From an uncultured Bacteroidales bacterium (lineage in GTDB: Bacteria > Bacteroidota > Bacteroidia > Bacteroidales > UBA932): a stretch of DNA of 64,000 nucleotides. The translations under genes were made by a program, and so were the position numbers. Shown here piece after piece: positions 16,860-26,165 of this stretch (position 1 is its first letter; the number at the start of each line of letters is the position of its first letter). The stretch spans positions 1-64,000 of the forward strand of contig CALURT010000015.1 in the NCBI GenBank assembly GCA_944323245.1, in the 5' to 3' direction. Under the pieces are notes generated by a model. The model saw only the letters and a program-made list of their open reading frames with translations. It was not told where the DNA came from and did no database searches.

Positions 16860-18774
16860 ATGTTTTATCGTCCTTTTGGCGGCGGCGGTGTCTGCAGCGG
16901 TATCCTGCATGACAGGAAAACGGATATCCGAAATAGAGAAAGTGGCAGAAGGGGTTGAAATGGGTATGGTCATGCCGCAGACACCGCCGCCGTACAGGGA
17001 CGTGAATACAGTGGATATTACCGATACCGTGCCCATGAAAAAGGCCGGTCCGTTGATAATGAATGCAGTACGGGACAGCGAGACCGGAGAAATGACAGCT
17101 ACGGACGTAATCATGCCGTCGAAAGTCACGGCAAGATTCAGGAATGTGGCCGAAAGGCTCGGAAAGGTGGAGATTCAGTTCGAAATCACTGTGCCGCAGG
17201 CGCTTGTATGCTCGGACCTGCAGTTGAAATTCAATCCTGACATGATTCTGTACGTAAGGCGGTACCGTCCGGAGAGCGATTCGTACGATACCGTGGCGGC
17301 CGATTCGGTCAGACTTGACCCTGTCTATATCACAGGAGAAAGGTACAGGCAAAGGCAGTTGCGGGGGTATGAAAGATACGAGGCGTTTCTTCAAAGCATC
17401 GTGACCGACAGTACGGAATTTATCAGGGAAAACCAGCTCGAACAGTTTATACGGAGATATTTCCCGGACACATACGCCATGAAAAACGACAGTTCGGTAG
17501 TGTACGACAACGAGGCGGCAAACCTTTTCGGCGTAAGCGTGAAGACAGCGGTGGAACATTATACCAATCATTTAATGAAAGCGAGAAACGAAAGAAAAAT
17601 ACAGAACAGGGACAGGATGTTCAGAAAATTCGTCAAGGATCCCATCCGGACTGAAAAGACGAGACTGGATACCGTGATGTCTTCATCTGAAGGAAACCTC
17701 GTTTACAGATATGTCCAGACCGTAAACGCCATCCCCCGGATGAACAGAATCACGGTAGAACTCGAAGGATTGGTCTACAGGGACGGAGAGATGCTTTGCA
17801 GGATGCCGGATATCGACAGTCTCGTGTTCTACATCAGCTCCCTGTCATCGATGGCGGACGACAGGCCGAGGTACATATTCAGGATCTTGGAAAGACGTGT
17901 CACGGACCATACGAACGCCTACATTGAATTCGGGAAAGGAAGTGCCGTGTTCGATACGCTTGCCCCGAACAACGCATCCGAACTGAAACGGATATGGAAA
18001 TCATTCGCAGACGTCGGGGCGAATGAAGATCTGGTTACTGATTCCGTAGTGGTGACGGCATCATGCTCATTGGAAGGCAATTACGGATATAACGGGAAAT
18101 TGGCGATGAAAAGGTCTGAATCCGTTCTCGGCTACTTCTCGGGAGCCATGGAAGAGGACATTGCCGGACGGCTGAAATCGTCCTGCATTCCTGAAAACTG
18201 GGCATATTTCAGGACTCTTGTCCAAAATGATACAGTCCTTTCCGGGATTGTCAAAGACAGGATTGTCCGCCTCGCTGAACTCGACGACAAGGATGTCGCG
18301 GAAGCGGAATTGGGCAGAATGCCAGAATACAGGTATATCAGGGAGAAAATATATCCCAAACTTAGGATAGTCCGTTTCGAATTCCATCTGCACAGGAAAA
18401 ACATGGTGAAGGATACCGTACATACTACGGAAATCGACTCGGTGTACATGAGAGGTGTCATGGCCCTTAAAAATCTCGACTACAGGACAGCAGCCACATT
18501 GCTCAAACCCTACGGCGATTACAACGGGGCTCTTGCGATGGCATCGGCGGGATATGATGAATCGGCATTGGAAATTCTCCGGACATTGGACAAGGAGAAT
18601 CCGAAAGTAAGTTATCTGACGGCATTGGTACTGTCGAGAATGGGAAGGTACAGGGAAGCAAGCGAATCATACGGCAAAAGCGTGGCTTCGGATCCTGCCA
18701 TGAGGCACAGGGCCAATCTTGACCCCGAAATGTCGGCGGTACTCAAATACAGAATCAACAACAACCTAAATTAA
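16849..18774 (+). CDS. lipoprotein with OmpA-like and TPR-like regions
   Basis: This 641-residue protein has a lipobox-type signal peptide (AAVSC, Cys20). The N-terminal half is a predicted beta-rich region of unknown family. At about 362-430 there is an OmpA-like segment (GKGSAVFDTLAPNN, then VTASCSLEGNYGYNGKLAMKRSESVL). The C-terminus (about 535-630) shows TPR-like helices (RGVMALKNLDYRTAATLL, SRMGRYREASESYGKSV). Its start lies inside the DUF3575 gene, so the two are translationally coupled. It probably links the fimbrial apparatus to peptidoglycan, which is inference. Confidence 0.78.
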   Translation: MSSKCFIVLLAAAVSAAVSCMTGKRISEIEKVAEGVEMGMVMPQTPPPYRDVNTVDITDTVPMKKAGPLIMNAVRDSETGEMTATDVIMPSKVTARFRNVAERLGKVEIQFEITVPQALVCSDLQLKFNPDMILYVRRYRPESDSYDTVAADSVRLDPVYITGERYRQRQLRGYERYEAFLQSIVTDSTEFIRENQLEQFIRRYFPDTYAMKNDSSVVYDNEAANLFGVSVKTAVEHYTNHLMKARNERKIQNRDRMFRKFVKDPIRTEKTRLDTVMSSSEGNLVYRYVQTVNAIPRMNRITVELEGLVYRDGEMLCRMPDIDSLVFYISSLSSMADDRPRYIFRILERRVTDHTNAYIEFGKGSAVFDTLAPNNASELKRIWKSFADVGANEDLVTDSVVVTASCSLEGNYGYNGKLAMKRSESVLGYFSGAMEEDIAGRLKSSCIPENWAYFRTLVQNDTVLSGIVKDRIVRLAELDDKDVAEAELGRMPEYRYIREKIYPKLRIVRFEFHLHRKNMVKDTVHTTEIDSVYMRGVMALKNLDYRTAATLLKPYGDYNGALAMASAGYDESALEILRTLDKENPKVSYLTALVLSRMGRYREASESYGKSVASDPAMRHRANLDPEMSAVLKYRINNNLN

Positions 18775-18785
18775 ATCAAGTATTT

Positions 18786-19790
18786 ATGAAACATTACAGA
18801 AACAATTTCTTGGCCGCAGTCCCATGCGTGCTGTCTGCCTGCATGATTGCAGGCTGTACTGAAAACCACGGAAGTTCACCGGAAATCATCGGAGAAAAAG
18901 TGCCGGTTTCCATCAGTATTCCCGTGAACGACCTGTCGGCATCTCTGTCGAAAGTCATGACCACCGACGGAGAAGCGGCAGTCAACAACGTCCAGGTATT
19001 CGTTTTCCGAAACGACGGAGCACTGGATGCCTACGGCAAAAGCGAAACCGCATCGGTGGAGGTGGACTGTACCGTAGGAGAAAAGAGCATCATGGCGGTG
19101 GTGAATGCTCCGGACCTCCTCAATGTGACGTCATTGGACGGTTTCAACGCCGCCAAATCGCAGCTTTCCGACAATTCCACGGGCAATTTCGTCATGACAG
19201 GAATGAAATCCGCCACCATTACGTCTGCTGACAATGAATTGACCATCAATGTGAAAAGATTGGTTGCGAGGGTAAGCATAAGCAAGATAACAAACGCCCT
19301 CTCGGCCGAGCAGTATGCCGGGACTCCGATAGTAATCAACAAGATATATCTGAGCAACGTCGCAGGCGACAGACTTTACTCCGGCGCATCCGTCCCTTCA
19401 TTGTGGCTGAACATGTCAGGTAGCTTCTCCGATTGTCCCGGATTGCTTTCGGACAGCGGTATCAGCGCTTCGATAGCAGACGGAAGCAGCTATACGACGC
19501 CGCATTACTATTATTGCTATCCTAATCCTACAGCCGAGGACTCGACTTCCGGAATATGGTCTCCGAGGTTTACGAGACTTGTGGTTGAGGCTTCCATACT
19601 CGGAAAGACTTACTATTATCCCGTCAGCATAGGAAACATAGAGCAGAACCATACGTACGACATCGAGGAACTGATAATCACGCGCCTCGGTTCGGATGAT
19701 CCGGACGTACCTGTGTCGGCCGGCACAATATCGCTTACCATCACCGTTTCCGACTGGGAGGAGGGAACATCTTCTACTGTAACAATTTAA
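18786..19790 (+). CDS. Mfa1/FimA-type major fimbrillin
   Basis: This 334-residue lipoprotein precursor has lipobox MIAGC (Cys24). After it comes the FimA/Mfa-type N-terminal beta domain with the hallmark NNVQVFVFRNDGALDAYG (about 63-80), a second beta domain, and a C-terminal strand ending TITVSDWEEGTSSTVTI that would serve as the donor or structural strand. Such subunits are exported as lipoproteins, trimmed by a protease, and polymerised at the surface. No gingipain-type Arg site is obvious in the first domain. It is the fourth gene of the operon. Confidence 0.85.
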   Translation: MKHYRNNFLAAVPCVLSACMIAGCTENHGSSPEIIGEKVPVSISIPVNDLSASLSKVMTTDGEAAVNNVQVFVFRNDGALDAYGKSETASVEVDCTVGEKSIMAVVNAPDLLNVTSLDGFNAAKSQLSDNSTGNFVMTGMKSATITSADNELTINVKRLVARVSISKITNALSAEQYAGTPIVINKIYLSNVAGDRLYSGASVPSLWLNMSGSFSDCPGLLSDSGISASIADGSSYTTPHYYYCYPNPTAEDSTSGIWSPRFTRLVVEASILGKTYYYPVSIGNIEQNHTYDIEELIITRLGSDDPDVPVSAGTISLTITVSDWEEGTSSTVTI

Positions 19791-19799
19791 TTATCTGCC

Positions 19800-20612
19800 A
19801 TGTCAGCCCGAATATCTCTGTCAAGGTATGTCGCCTGCCTCCTGATTCCGATGGCAGCAGCATGTTCCATCAAGGAGGACAGGAGCGACTGCCCGTGCCG
19901 GTTGAGGCTCGATATGAGCGGAACCGCTACGATGTCCCATGTGAAAGTGAATGTCGCAGCATCGGACGGCTCGCTATTCTCCGATGAATACGTGCCCGCA
20001 GGAACGGTTGCCGGGGCAGGGAACGGGCATGACGGGGCCGCCCTGATATTCGAAATACCGAGAGGCCCGGCTGAAATCGCCGCAGCAGCGGGGGATGACG
20101 GGAGATTCTCGGACGGGAACGGTCTGAGGATACCTCTTGGCGAGGAATGTCCGCCCGTTTACACGTATTGTTCCACCGTGGATGCTTCCGGTGAATATTG
20201 CGAGGACAAGATCGTCCTGAGCAAGAATTACTGCAGGATTTCAGTGAAGATGACCGGTGAATCCGGAGCGGTGTACCCGTTCTCATTGGAAACGGTGGGT
20301 AATGTATCAGGCTACGGCTTCGATATGACTCCGGAACACGGGGATTTCAGATATGTCATGAAGCCGGATACGGAAGGAATCTTCCATGTCAATGTGCCGA
20401 GGCAGTACGATTCTTCGCTGATTCTGAGGGTTGCCGAGGATGACCGGAGTCTGCGTGACTTCGCCATCGGCGAATATCTTGAGGAGGGAGGATATGACTG
20501 GACGGCGAGGGAACTTGCCGATGTAGAACTCGTTATAGATTATGCAAAGGCCGATCTGACGCTTACTGTGGAAGATTGGGAAGTTTCTTTCGGGTTCAAT
20601 GTTGTAATATAA
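19800..20612 (+). CDS. FimB/Mfa2 family fimbrial anchoring subunit
   Basis: This 270-residue lipoprotein has lipobox MAAAC (Cys22) followed immediately by SIKEDRSDCPCRL, the characteristic Mfa2/FimB motif. Mfa2-type proteins anchor the fimbria to the outer membrane and terminate elongation. The C-terminal LTLTVEDWEVSFGFNVVI resembles the terminal strand of the fimbrillin upstream (VSDWEEG), consistent with related two-domain folds. It is the last gene of the operon, 9 bp after the fimbrillin. Confidence 0.88.
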   Translation: MSARISLSRYVACLLIPMAAACSIKEDRSDCPCRLRLDMSGTATMSHVKVNVAASDGSLFSDEYVPAGTVAGAGNGHDGAALIFEIPRGPAEIAAAAGDDGRFSDGNGLRIPLGEECPPVYTYCSTVDASGEYCEDKIVLSKNYCRISVKMTGESGAVYPFSLETVGNVSGYGFDMTPEHGDFRYVMKPDTEGIFHVNVPRQYDSSLILRVAEDDRSLRDFAIGEYLEEGGYDWTARELADVELVIDYAKADLTLTVEDWEVSFGFNVVI

Positions 20613-20623
20613 AAAATCTTTTG

Positions 20624-20631
20624 TATCTTTG
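20624..20631 (+). promoter_or_regulatory. promoter of tRNA-Leu
   Basis: TATCTTTG, an exact TAnnTTTG -7 box, lies 15 bp before the mature tRNA 5' end, with a TTG at 20602-20604 (19-bp spacer) in the -33 position. This agrees well with Bacteroidetes promoter geometry. Confidence 0.75.
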
Positions 20632-20646
20632 CACCACTTTTCTGAG

Positions 20647-20730
20647 GCGCAGGTGGCGAAATTGGTAGACGCGCTACTCTCAGGAGGTAGTGCCAGAAAT
20701 GGTGTGGCAGTTCGACTCTGCTCCTGCGCA
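20647..20730 (+). tRNA. tRNA-Leu (anticodon CAG)
   Basis: The 84-nt cloverleaf has acceptor arms GCGCAGG and CCTGCGC with discriminator A, a D-loop containing AAATTGGTAGACGC, and anticodon stem CTACT/GGTAG around loop CTCAGGA, giving anticodon CAG (reads CUG). The long variable arm (TGCCAGAAATGGTGTGGCA region) and TTCGACTC T-loop mark a class II leucine tRNA. CCA is not encoded. It has its own promoter and terminator. Confidence 0.97.
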
Positions 20731-20750
20731 CATTTTTACGGAAAACAGAG

Positions 20751-20788
20751 AAAGACCGGCGAAATTATTTTTGAGCCGGTCTTTTTTT
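20751..20788 (+). terminator. Rho-independent terminator after tRNA-Leu
   Basis: AAAGACCGGC pairs with GCCGGTCTTT (10 bp) around an AT-rich loop and leads into a T run. Confidence 0.92.
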
Positions 20789-20790
20789 AT

Positions 20791-20798
20791 TAACTTTG
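20791..20798 (+). promoter_or_regulatory. -7 box for pdxA
   Basis: TAACTTTG matches TAnnTTTG, with TTTG at 20770-20773 as a -33 element inside the preceding terminator. It starts transcription near 20805, consistent with pdxA beginning at 20849 rather than at the upstream in-frame ATG 20807. Confidence 0.65.
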
Positions 20799-20848
20799 TT
20801 CGATGAATGCGCCCGTGTGGCGCAGATTGGAATAAAACACATACAGCG

Positions 20849-21934
20849 ATGAACAACAGGAAACTGACGGTGGGGATAACCCAGGGAGACGGCAACGGGA
20901 TAGGTTACGAAGTGATAATAAAGGCATTTTCCGACGAACGGATTTTAGAAATGTGCACTCCTGTTATCTACGGCTCGTCCAAGATTTTCGGTTTTTACAG
21001 AAAACAGATTCATAACATAGAGCAGATCAATACGAACGTGGTGAATTCGGCACGCGATGCCCATCAGAAGCGCGTGAATATCGTAAACTGTCTTCCGGAC
21101 AACGTTTACGTTGAGCCGGGCCAGCCTACGGCCGATTCCGCCAAGGCCGCCATGGTCTCATTGGAAAAGGCCGTCGAGGAGATAAAGAACGGTTATATCG
21201 ATGTCCTGATTACCGCACCGATCAACAAAAAATCCATGGACAATGCAGGCTTCGGTTTCCCGGGGCACACGGAGTACTTGGAGAAGGTTTTCGGTGCTGA
21301 CGAGGTGGCCATGATCATGATAAGCGACAGCCTGAAAGTTGGTGTGGCTACGGGACATATTCCGTTGAAGGACGTGCCGTCGAAACTTTCCATAGATCTG
21401 ATACTGAAGAAACTCCGTATCATGAACCTGTCCCTGAAACGGGATTTCGGCATCGTGGCCCCGAAAATTGCCGTTCTCGGCCTCAATCCGCATTGCGGCG
21501 ACGGCGGTCTGCTCGGAGACGAGGAGCAGTCGATCATCCTGCCGGCCGTGGACATGGCCAAGAAGGAGGGAATACTTGCTTTCGGGCCTTATTCGGCAGA
21601 CGGATATTTCGGACTTTCGAATTACAGGAGGTTCGACGCCACATTGGCGATGTATCATGACCAGGGACTTGCCCCGTTCAAGGCCATTGCCTTCGAATCG
21701 GGAGTCAATTTCACGGCGGGACTTCCAGTAGTAAGGACATCCCCTGACCACGGGACGGCATTCGAAATGGCCGGGAGGGATCTTGCCAATCCTCTTTCGA
21801 TGATGTCGGCAATTTATGCTGCCATCGATATATACCACCACAGGGAGGCGTACGACAAGCTGCAGGCCGGCAAGATGAACGTCACCATGCCGGATTCGAT
21901 AATCAGGCCCAAGGGAGGAAAGGTAATTGAATAG
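20849..21934 (+). CDS. pdxA: 4-hydroxythreonine-4-phosphate dehydrogenase
   Basis: PdxA oxidises 4-phosphohydroxy-L-threonine in the DXP-dependent pyridoxal phosphate pathway. The 361-residue protein starts MNNRKLTVGITQGDGNG, the normal family start, so I reject an upstream ATG at 20807 that would begin at the transcription start. Metal-binding histidines are in GFPGHTEYL, GLNPHCGDGG and MYHDQGLAPFK. It has its own promoter and overlaps rnhA by 8 bp. Confidence 0.95.
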   Translation: MNNRKLTVGITQGDGNGIGYEVIIKAFSDERILEMCTPVIYGSSKIFGFYRKQIHNIEQINTNVVNSARDAHQKRVNIVNCLPDNVYVEPGQPTADSAKAAMVSLEKAVEEIKNGYIDVLITAPINKKSMDNAGFGFPGHTEYLEKVFGADEVAMIMISDSLKVGVATGHIPLKDVPSKLSIDLILKKLRIMNLSLKRDFGIVAPKIAVLGLNPHCGDGGLLGDEEQSIILPAVDMAKKEGILAFGPYSADGYFGLSNYRRFDATLAMYHDQGLAPFKAIAFESGVNFTAGLPVVRTSPDHGTAFEMAGRDLANPLSMMSAIYAAIDIYHHREAYDKLQAGKMNVTMPDSIIRPKGGKVIE

Positions 21935-22451
21935 CTCTGCGACCCGTACGGAAAACAGGCCTCCGATATATCTTTATACGGACGGCGCTTCGAGCGGCAA
22001 CCCTGGCCCGGGAGGTTACGGAATCGTGCTGAAATGTGCCGGAAAGACCAAGGAGATGTCAGGAGGTTATGCCCGCACCACGAACAACAGGATGGAGCTT
22101 ATGGCGGTAATCGTGGGTCTCGAAGCGGTGAAATGGGACAATGCCGACATAAGGGTGGTCAGCGACTCCTCATACGTTGTGAACTCGGTGAGCAAGGGAT
22201 GGCTTTTCAATTGGGAGAAAAAGGGCTTCGCCAAGGCGAAGAATCCCGATTTGTGGATGAGATTCCTGAAGGTGTACCGCAGGCACAGGGTGACATTTTC
22301 ATGGATAAAGGGGCATGCCGGCCATCCTGAAAACGAAAGATGCGATGCATTGGCAGTGGCTGCAGGAGCAGGAGCGGCGGCACAGGGAATCCCTCTTCCG
22401 GAAGATACAGGTTACATGCCGCAGGACACGGTTTCAGCCACTCTCCTATGA
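21927..22451 (+). CDS. rnhA: ribonuclease HI (TTG start)
   Basis: RNase HI cuts RNA in RNA-DNA hybrids. Catalytic residues are visible: Asp in LYTDGASSGNPGPGGYG, Glu in NRMELMAV, Asp in VVSDSSYV, and Asp in ENERCDALA. No ATG or GTG precedes the catalytic Asp. The frame opens at a TAA (21924-21926) directly followed by TTG, which lies 8 nt after a GGAGG, so TTG 21927 is the likely start (174 residues). The start lies inside the end of pdxA, implying coupling. The Ala/Gly-rich tail is a short extension beyond the domain. Confidence 0.93.
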   Translation: MNSSATRTENRPPIYLYTDGASSGNPGPGGYGIVLKCAGKTKEMSGGYARTTNNRMELMAVIVGLEAVKWDNADIRVVSDSSYVVNSVSKGWLFNWEKKGFAKAKNPDLWMRFLKVYRRHRVTFSWIKGHAGHPENERCDALAVAAGAGAAAQGIPLPEDTGYMPQDTVSATLL

Positions 22452-22484
22452 ACTTATGAGTACGGGATATAATTTTTCACAACC

Positions 22485-24629
22485 ATGCCGTCTAATACAT
22501 TGGATACCGATATTCAGTTTCTGCCCGGAGTCGGGCCGAAAAGGGCGGCATTGTTCAAGAGCGAACTCAATATCCATACGGCGGGCGAGCTTCTCAGGTT
22601 TTATCCGCACAGATATGTGGACAGAAGCAGGATAGTCCCGATTGCCGGGATTTCACCGGACATGGCTTACGTCCAGGTCAGGGCGGAAGTCGTGGAAATC
22701 GAGTTTTTCGGGAAAACCGGGGTCATGGAATTGGAAGGGACGGCTTTCAATGCCGTCAAAAGGATGAGGGTTATCGTGAAGGACGACAGCGGCCTGCTCG
22801 AAATCGTATTTTTCAAGGGAATCAAATGGATGGCCGGGAAGCTGAAAAAAGGTCAGGAATACGTGTTTTTCGGCAAGCCGTCGCTTTTCAAGGGACATCT
22901 GAACATGGTACACCCGGAGGTCGATCCTGCCGGAGCGCAGGCCTCTGGCCGTACTGAAAGCATGACGGGCATTTATCCGAGTACCGAGAAACTCAAGAAC
23001 AGCGGCATCACGAACAAGACGATGACGAAACTGATGTCGGCCGCCCTAGACATGTGTCTGCCGGACATAGAGGACTGCATCCCGAAGCGGCTGCTGATGG
23101 AAAAGGGGCTTGTCCCGATTCATTTTGCACTTAGAAACATCCATTTCCCGAAAGACGCATCGGCCCTCGAAAAATCGCAGTATAGGCTGAAATTCGAAGA
23201 ACTTTTCCTTCTCCAGCTCTCGCTGCTGAAACAGAAATATATCCGCAGCCGGAACGAACACGGAATCGTCATGCCGAAAGTAGGGGATGCTTTCAATATA
23301 TGTTACGGTTCCCTGCCGTTCGACCTTACCGGAGCGCAGAAAAGAGTCATACGGGAAATCCGTGAGGACATGAAAAGCGGCAGACAGATGAACCGTCTGC
23401 TTCAGGGGGACGTAGGAAGCGGCAAGACGATGGTTGCAGTACTGACTGCACTGATAGCCGTGGGCAACGGTTTTCAGGCCTGCATTATGGCACCTACGGA
23501 AGTCCTTGCACAGCAGCACTTCAGGAACATATCAAAATATCTGCAGGGGACCGGAGTCACTCCGGCCCTTCTGACCGGGAGCAGCAAAGCGGCAGAACGC
23601 AGGGTCGTCCATCAAGGCCTTGAGGATGGAAGCATCGGCATTATCGTCGGTACACACGCCTTGATAGAGGACAATGTGGTTTTCAGGAATCTCGGACTTT
23701 CCATAATCGACGAGCAACACAGGTTCGGAGTGGAACAGAGGGCCAAATTGTGGAGGAAAACTTCGTGCGGAGTGCCTCCGCATGTGCTTGTGATGACGGC
23801 CACGCCGATTCCGAGGACGCTTGCCATGACATTGTACGGGGATTTGGACGTGTCAGTGATAGACGAGTTGCCTCCAGGGAGGAAGCCGGTACAGACTATG
23901 GCGGCCACCGAGGGGAAAAGATTGGCGTTGTACCGTTTCATGAAGGACCAGATTGCCCTCGGAAGGCAGATTTTTGTCGTCTATCCTCTTATTTTCGAGA
24001 GCGAAAAGATGGATTACAAGAATCTTGAAATGGGTTACGAGCAGATTGTGAAGGCTTTTCCGTTTCCGGACTACAGGATAGCAATCGTGCACGGACAGCA
24101 GACCAACGAAGACAAGAAATTCAACATGGATGCTTTTTCCTCGGGCAAGGCCGACATTCTCGTGGCTACGTCAGTGATAGAAGTCGGGGTGGACGTGCCA
24201 AACGCTTCGGTGATGGTCATCGAAAGTGCTGAGAGGTTCGGCCTCAGCCAGCTGCACCAGTTGAGGGGAAGGGTAGGCCGGGGTTCGGAAAAATCCTATT
24301 GTATCCTTATGACCGGCCATAAGTTAAGCAAGGAATCGAAGCACCGCATAGCTCTGATGTGCGCTACGGAAAACGGCTTTGAATTGGCCGAGGAGGACAT
24401 GAAGATGCGCGGCCCGGGAGATTTGGAAGGGACCCAGCAGAGCGGGTTGCCGATAGAGTTGGGCATAGCGTCCCTTGCCAAGGACGGTCTCATATTGAAC
24501 GATGCCCGCCAATGCGCCCAGACTGTGCTTGCAGCCGATCCGGAATTGTCGTCGGCTGAAAATTCGGGCCTCGCCAAGGAAATCAGGAAAAACAAATATT
24601 CTGTCCGGGATTACAGCAAAATCAGTTGA
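22485..24629 (+). CDS. recG: ATP-dependent DNA helicase RecG
   Basis: RecG remodels stalled replication forks and branched DNA. The 714-residue protein has the N-terminal wedge/OB domain (about 1-250, with the helix-hairpin LPGVGPKRAALFK), Walker A GDVGSGKTM (about 309-316), the DEQH box IIDEQHRFG (about 407), TATPIPRT, and the helicase C-terminal motif QLRGRVGRG. The length is normal. It follows rnhA after 33 bp and may be in the same transcript as pdxA. Confidence 0.97.
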   Translation: MPSNTLDTDIQFLPGVGPKRAALFKSELNIHTAGELLRFYPHRYVDRSRIVPIAGISPDMAYVQVRAEVVEIEFFGKTGVMELEGTAFNAVKRMRVIVKDDSGLLEIVFFKGIKWMAGKLKKGQEYVFFGKPSLFKGHLNMVHPEVDPAGAQASGRTESMTGIYPSTEKLKNSGITNKTMTKLMSAALDMCLPDIEDCIPKRLLMEKGLVPIHFALRNIHFPKDASALEKSQYRLKFEELFLLQLSLLKQKYIRSRNEHGIVMPKVGDAFNICYGSLPFDLTGAQKRVIREIREDMKSGRQMNRLLQGDVGSGKTMVAVLTALIAVGNGFQACIMAPTEVLAQQHFRNISKYLQGTGVTPALLTGSSKAAERRVVHQGLEDGSIGIIVGTHALIEDNVVFRNLGLSIIDEQHRFGVEQRAKLWRKTSCGVPPHVLVMTATPIPRTLAMTLYGDLDVSVIDELPPGRKPVQTMAATEGKRLALYRFMKDQIALGRQIFVVYPLIFESEKMDYKNLEMGYEQIVKAFPFPDYRIAIVHGQQTNEDKKFNMDAFSSGKADILVATSVIEVGVDVPNASVMVIESAERFGLSQLHQLRGRVGRGSEKSYCILMTGHKLSKESKHRIALMCATENGFELAEEDMKMRGPGDLEGTQQSGLPIELGIASLAKDGLILNDARQCAQTVLAADPELSSAENSGLAKEIRKNKYSVRDYSKIS

Positions 24630-24667
24630 CCTCTTCTGACAATATTGCGGATAAACGCTAAAATTCA

Positions 24668-24675
24668 TATATTTG
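24668..24675 (+). promoter_or_regulatory. promoter of rfbACDB (polysaccharide locus start)
   Basis: TATATTTG is an exact -7 match; TTG at 24645-24647 lies 20 bp upstream as the -33 element. It is the leftmost promoter of the surface-polysaccharide locus, 25 bp before rfbA. Confidence 0.72.
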
Positions 24676-24700
24676 TCGAATCTGTTCAGAAAAACAAGGA

Positions 24701-25582
24701 ATGATGAAAGGAATAGTTTTGGCGGGCGGTTCCGGAACGAGGCTGTATCCGATAACCAAGGGTGTCAGCAAACAGTTGATACCAGTTTACGACAAACCTA
24801 TGGTATATTATCCGATATCGGTGCTTATGCTCGCCGGTATCCGTGATATTCTGATTATTTCCACACCTGCGGACCTTCCGGCATTCAGAAGACTGCTTGG
24901 CGACGGCTCCGATTTCGGAGTGAATTTCAGTTATGCGGAGCAGCCGAGTCCGGACGGATTGGCGCAGGCCTTTATCATAGGCGAGGAATTCATAGGCGAC
25001 AGTTCAGTCTGCCTTGTCTTGGGCGACAATATTTTCCACGGGTCGGGACTTACGGAACTGTTGGGAAAAGCGGTAGACGCAGTCGAAAATGAGCAAAAGG
25101 CGGCGATTTTCGGATATCGCGTGGAAGATCCTGAAAGATACGGAGTCGCCGAATTCGATGCAGACGGCAACTGCCTTTCCATAGAAGAAAAACCTGACCA
25201 GCCCAAATCGGATTTCGCCGTGGTCGGACTTTATTTCTATCCGAACAAGGTCGTTGAAATCGCCAAGAACATCAAGCCTTCGGCAAGAGGGGAATTGGAG
25301 ATAACCACTGTCAATCAGGAATTTCTGAAAGCAGGGGCATTGAAGGTCCATACCATGGACAGAGGTTTCGCATGGTTGGACACAGGGACACACGATTCAT
25401 TGGCGGAAGCCTCTATCTTTGTGGAAGTCATAGAGAAACGTCAGGGATTGAAATTGGCCTGCCTTGAGGGAATCGCCTACGAAAAGGGCTGGATTTCGGC
25501 GGAGAAGGTGGCTGAGGTCGCCGCCCCGATGATCAAGAACCAGTACGGACAGTACCTTATGAAGATAATTTCCCGGAAATGA
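24701..25582 (+). CDS. rfbA: glucose-1-phosphate thymidylyltransferase
   Basis: RfbA (RmlA) makes dTDP-glucose, the first step to dTDP-L-rhamnose. The 293-residue protein has the nucleotide-binding [28 protein letters not shown] and LGDNIFHG segments of the short RmlA type. The start is either of two adjacent ATGs (24701 or 24704). It leads the rfbA-rfbC-rfbD-rfbB order with short gaps, from its own promoter. Confidence 0.97.
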   Translation: MMKGIVLAGGSGTRLYPITKGVSKQLIPVYDKPMVYYPISVLMLAGIRDILIISTPADLPAFRRLLGDGSDFGVNFSYAEQPSPDGLAQAFIIGEEFIGDSSVCLVLGDNIFHGSGLTELLGKAVDAVENEQKAAIFGYRVEDPERYGVAEFDADGNCLSIEEKPDQPKSDFAVVGLYFYPNKVVEIAKNIKPSARGELEITTVNQEFLKAGALKVHTMDRGFAWLDTGTHDSLAEASIFVEVIEKRQGLKLACLEGIAYEKGWISAEKVAEVAAPMIKNQYGQYLMKIISRK

Positions 25583-25589
25583 CGGCAAT

Positions 25590-26165
25590 ATGAAAGCGAC
25601 GGGAACATTCTTACAGGGTGTCTGTATCGTGGAACCTGACGTGTTCAGGGACGCCCGCGGATATTTTTTCGAGAGCTGGAACAGGGCGGTTTTCGAAAGG
25701 GAAGTCAGACCGGTGGATTTCGTGCAGGACAATGAATCGATGTCTTCGTACGGAGTCGTGCGCGGACTGCATTATCAGAAAGGCAGGGCTTCGCAGGGCA
25801 AGTTGGTACGAGTGGTAAGCGGCAGGGTGTTGGATGTGGCTGTGGACATAAGGAAAGGCTCTCCGACGTTCGGCAGATATTTTTCTATGGAATTGTCCTC
25901 TGAAAACAAGCTCCAGCTATTCATTCCGCGCGGCTTTGCCCACGGATTTTCGGTGCTCAGCGAAACGGCCGTCTTCCAGTACAAGTGCGACAATCCTTAT
26001 TCCCCTTCGGAGGAGGCGGGAATTGCATGGGACGACCCTGACATAGGCATTGACTGGAAAATACCTGCCGGAAATATCATCCTTTCCGAAAAGGATATGC
26101 ATCATCCTCTATTGAAAGATGCCCGGGATCTTTTCGATTATAACACTGATTATTATGCAGAATAG
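25590..26165 (+). CDS. rfbC: dTDP-4-dehydrorhamnose 3,5-epimerase
   Basis: RfbC (RmlC) epimerises dTDP-4-keto-6-deoxyglucose at C3 and C5. The 191-residue cupin has VVRGLHYQK with the catalytic His, and the family strand pattern QGKLVRVVSGRVLDVAVDIR and RGFAHGFSVL. It starts 7 bp after rfbA and overlaps the rfbD start by 11 bp. Confidence 0.96.
   Translation: MKATGTFLQGVCIVEPDVFRDARGYFFESWNRAVFEREVRPVDFVQDNESMSSYGVVRGLHYQKGRASQGKLVRVVSGRVLDVAVDIRKGSPTFGRYFSMELSSENKLQLFIPRGFAHGFSVLSETAVFQYKCDNPYSPSEEAGIAWDDPDIGIDWKIPAGNIILSEKDMHHPLLKDARDLFDYNTDYYAE

Noticed and set aside
20647..20730. tRNA-Leu as an integration site for a mobile element
   Set aside because: No integrase, direct repeat of the tRNA 3' end or foreign island follows; pdxA begins directly after the terminator.
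20807..20848. Upstream in-frame ATG of pdxA
   Set aside because: It lies at the predicted transcription start and adds 14 residues not found in the family; ATG 20849 fits.
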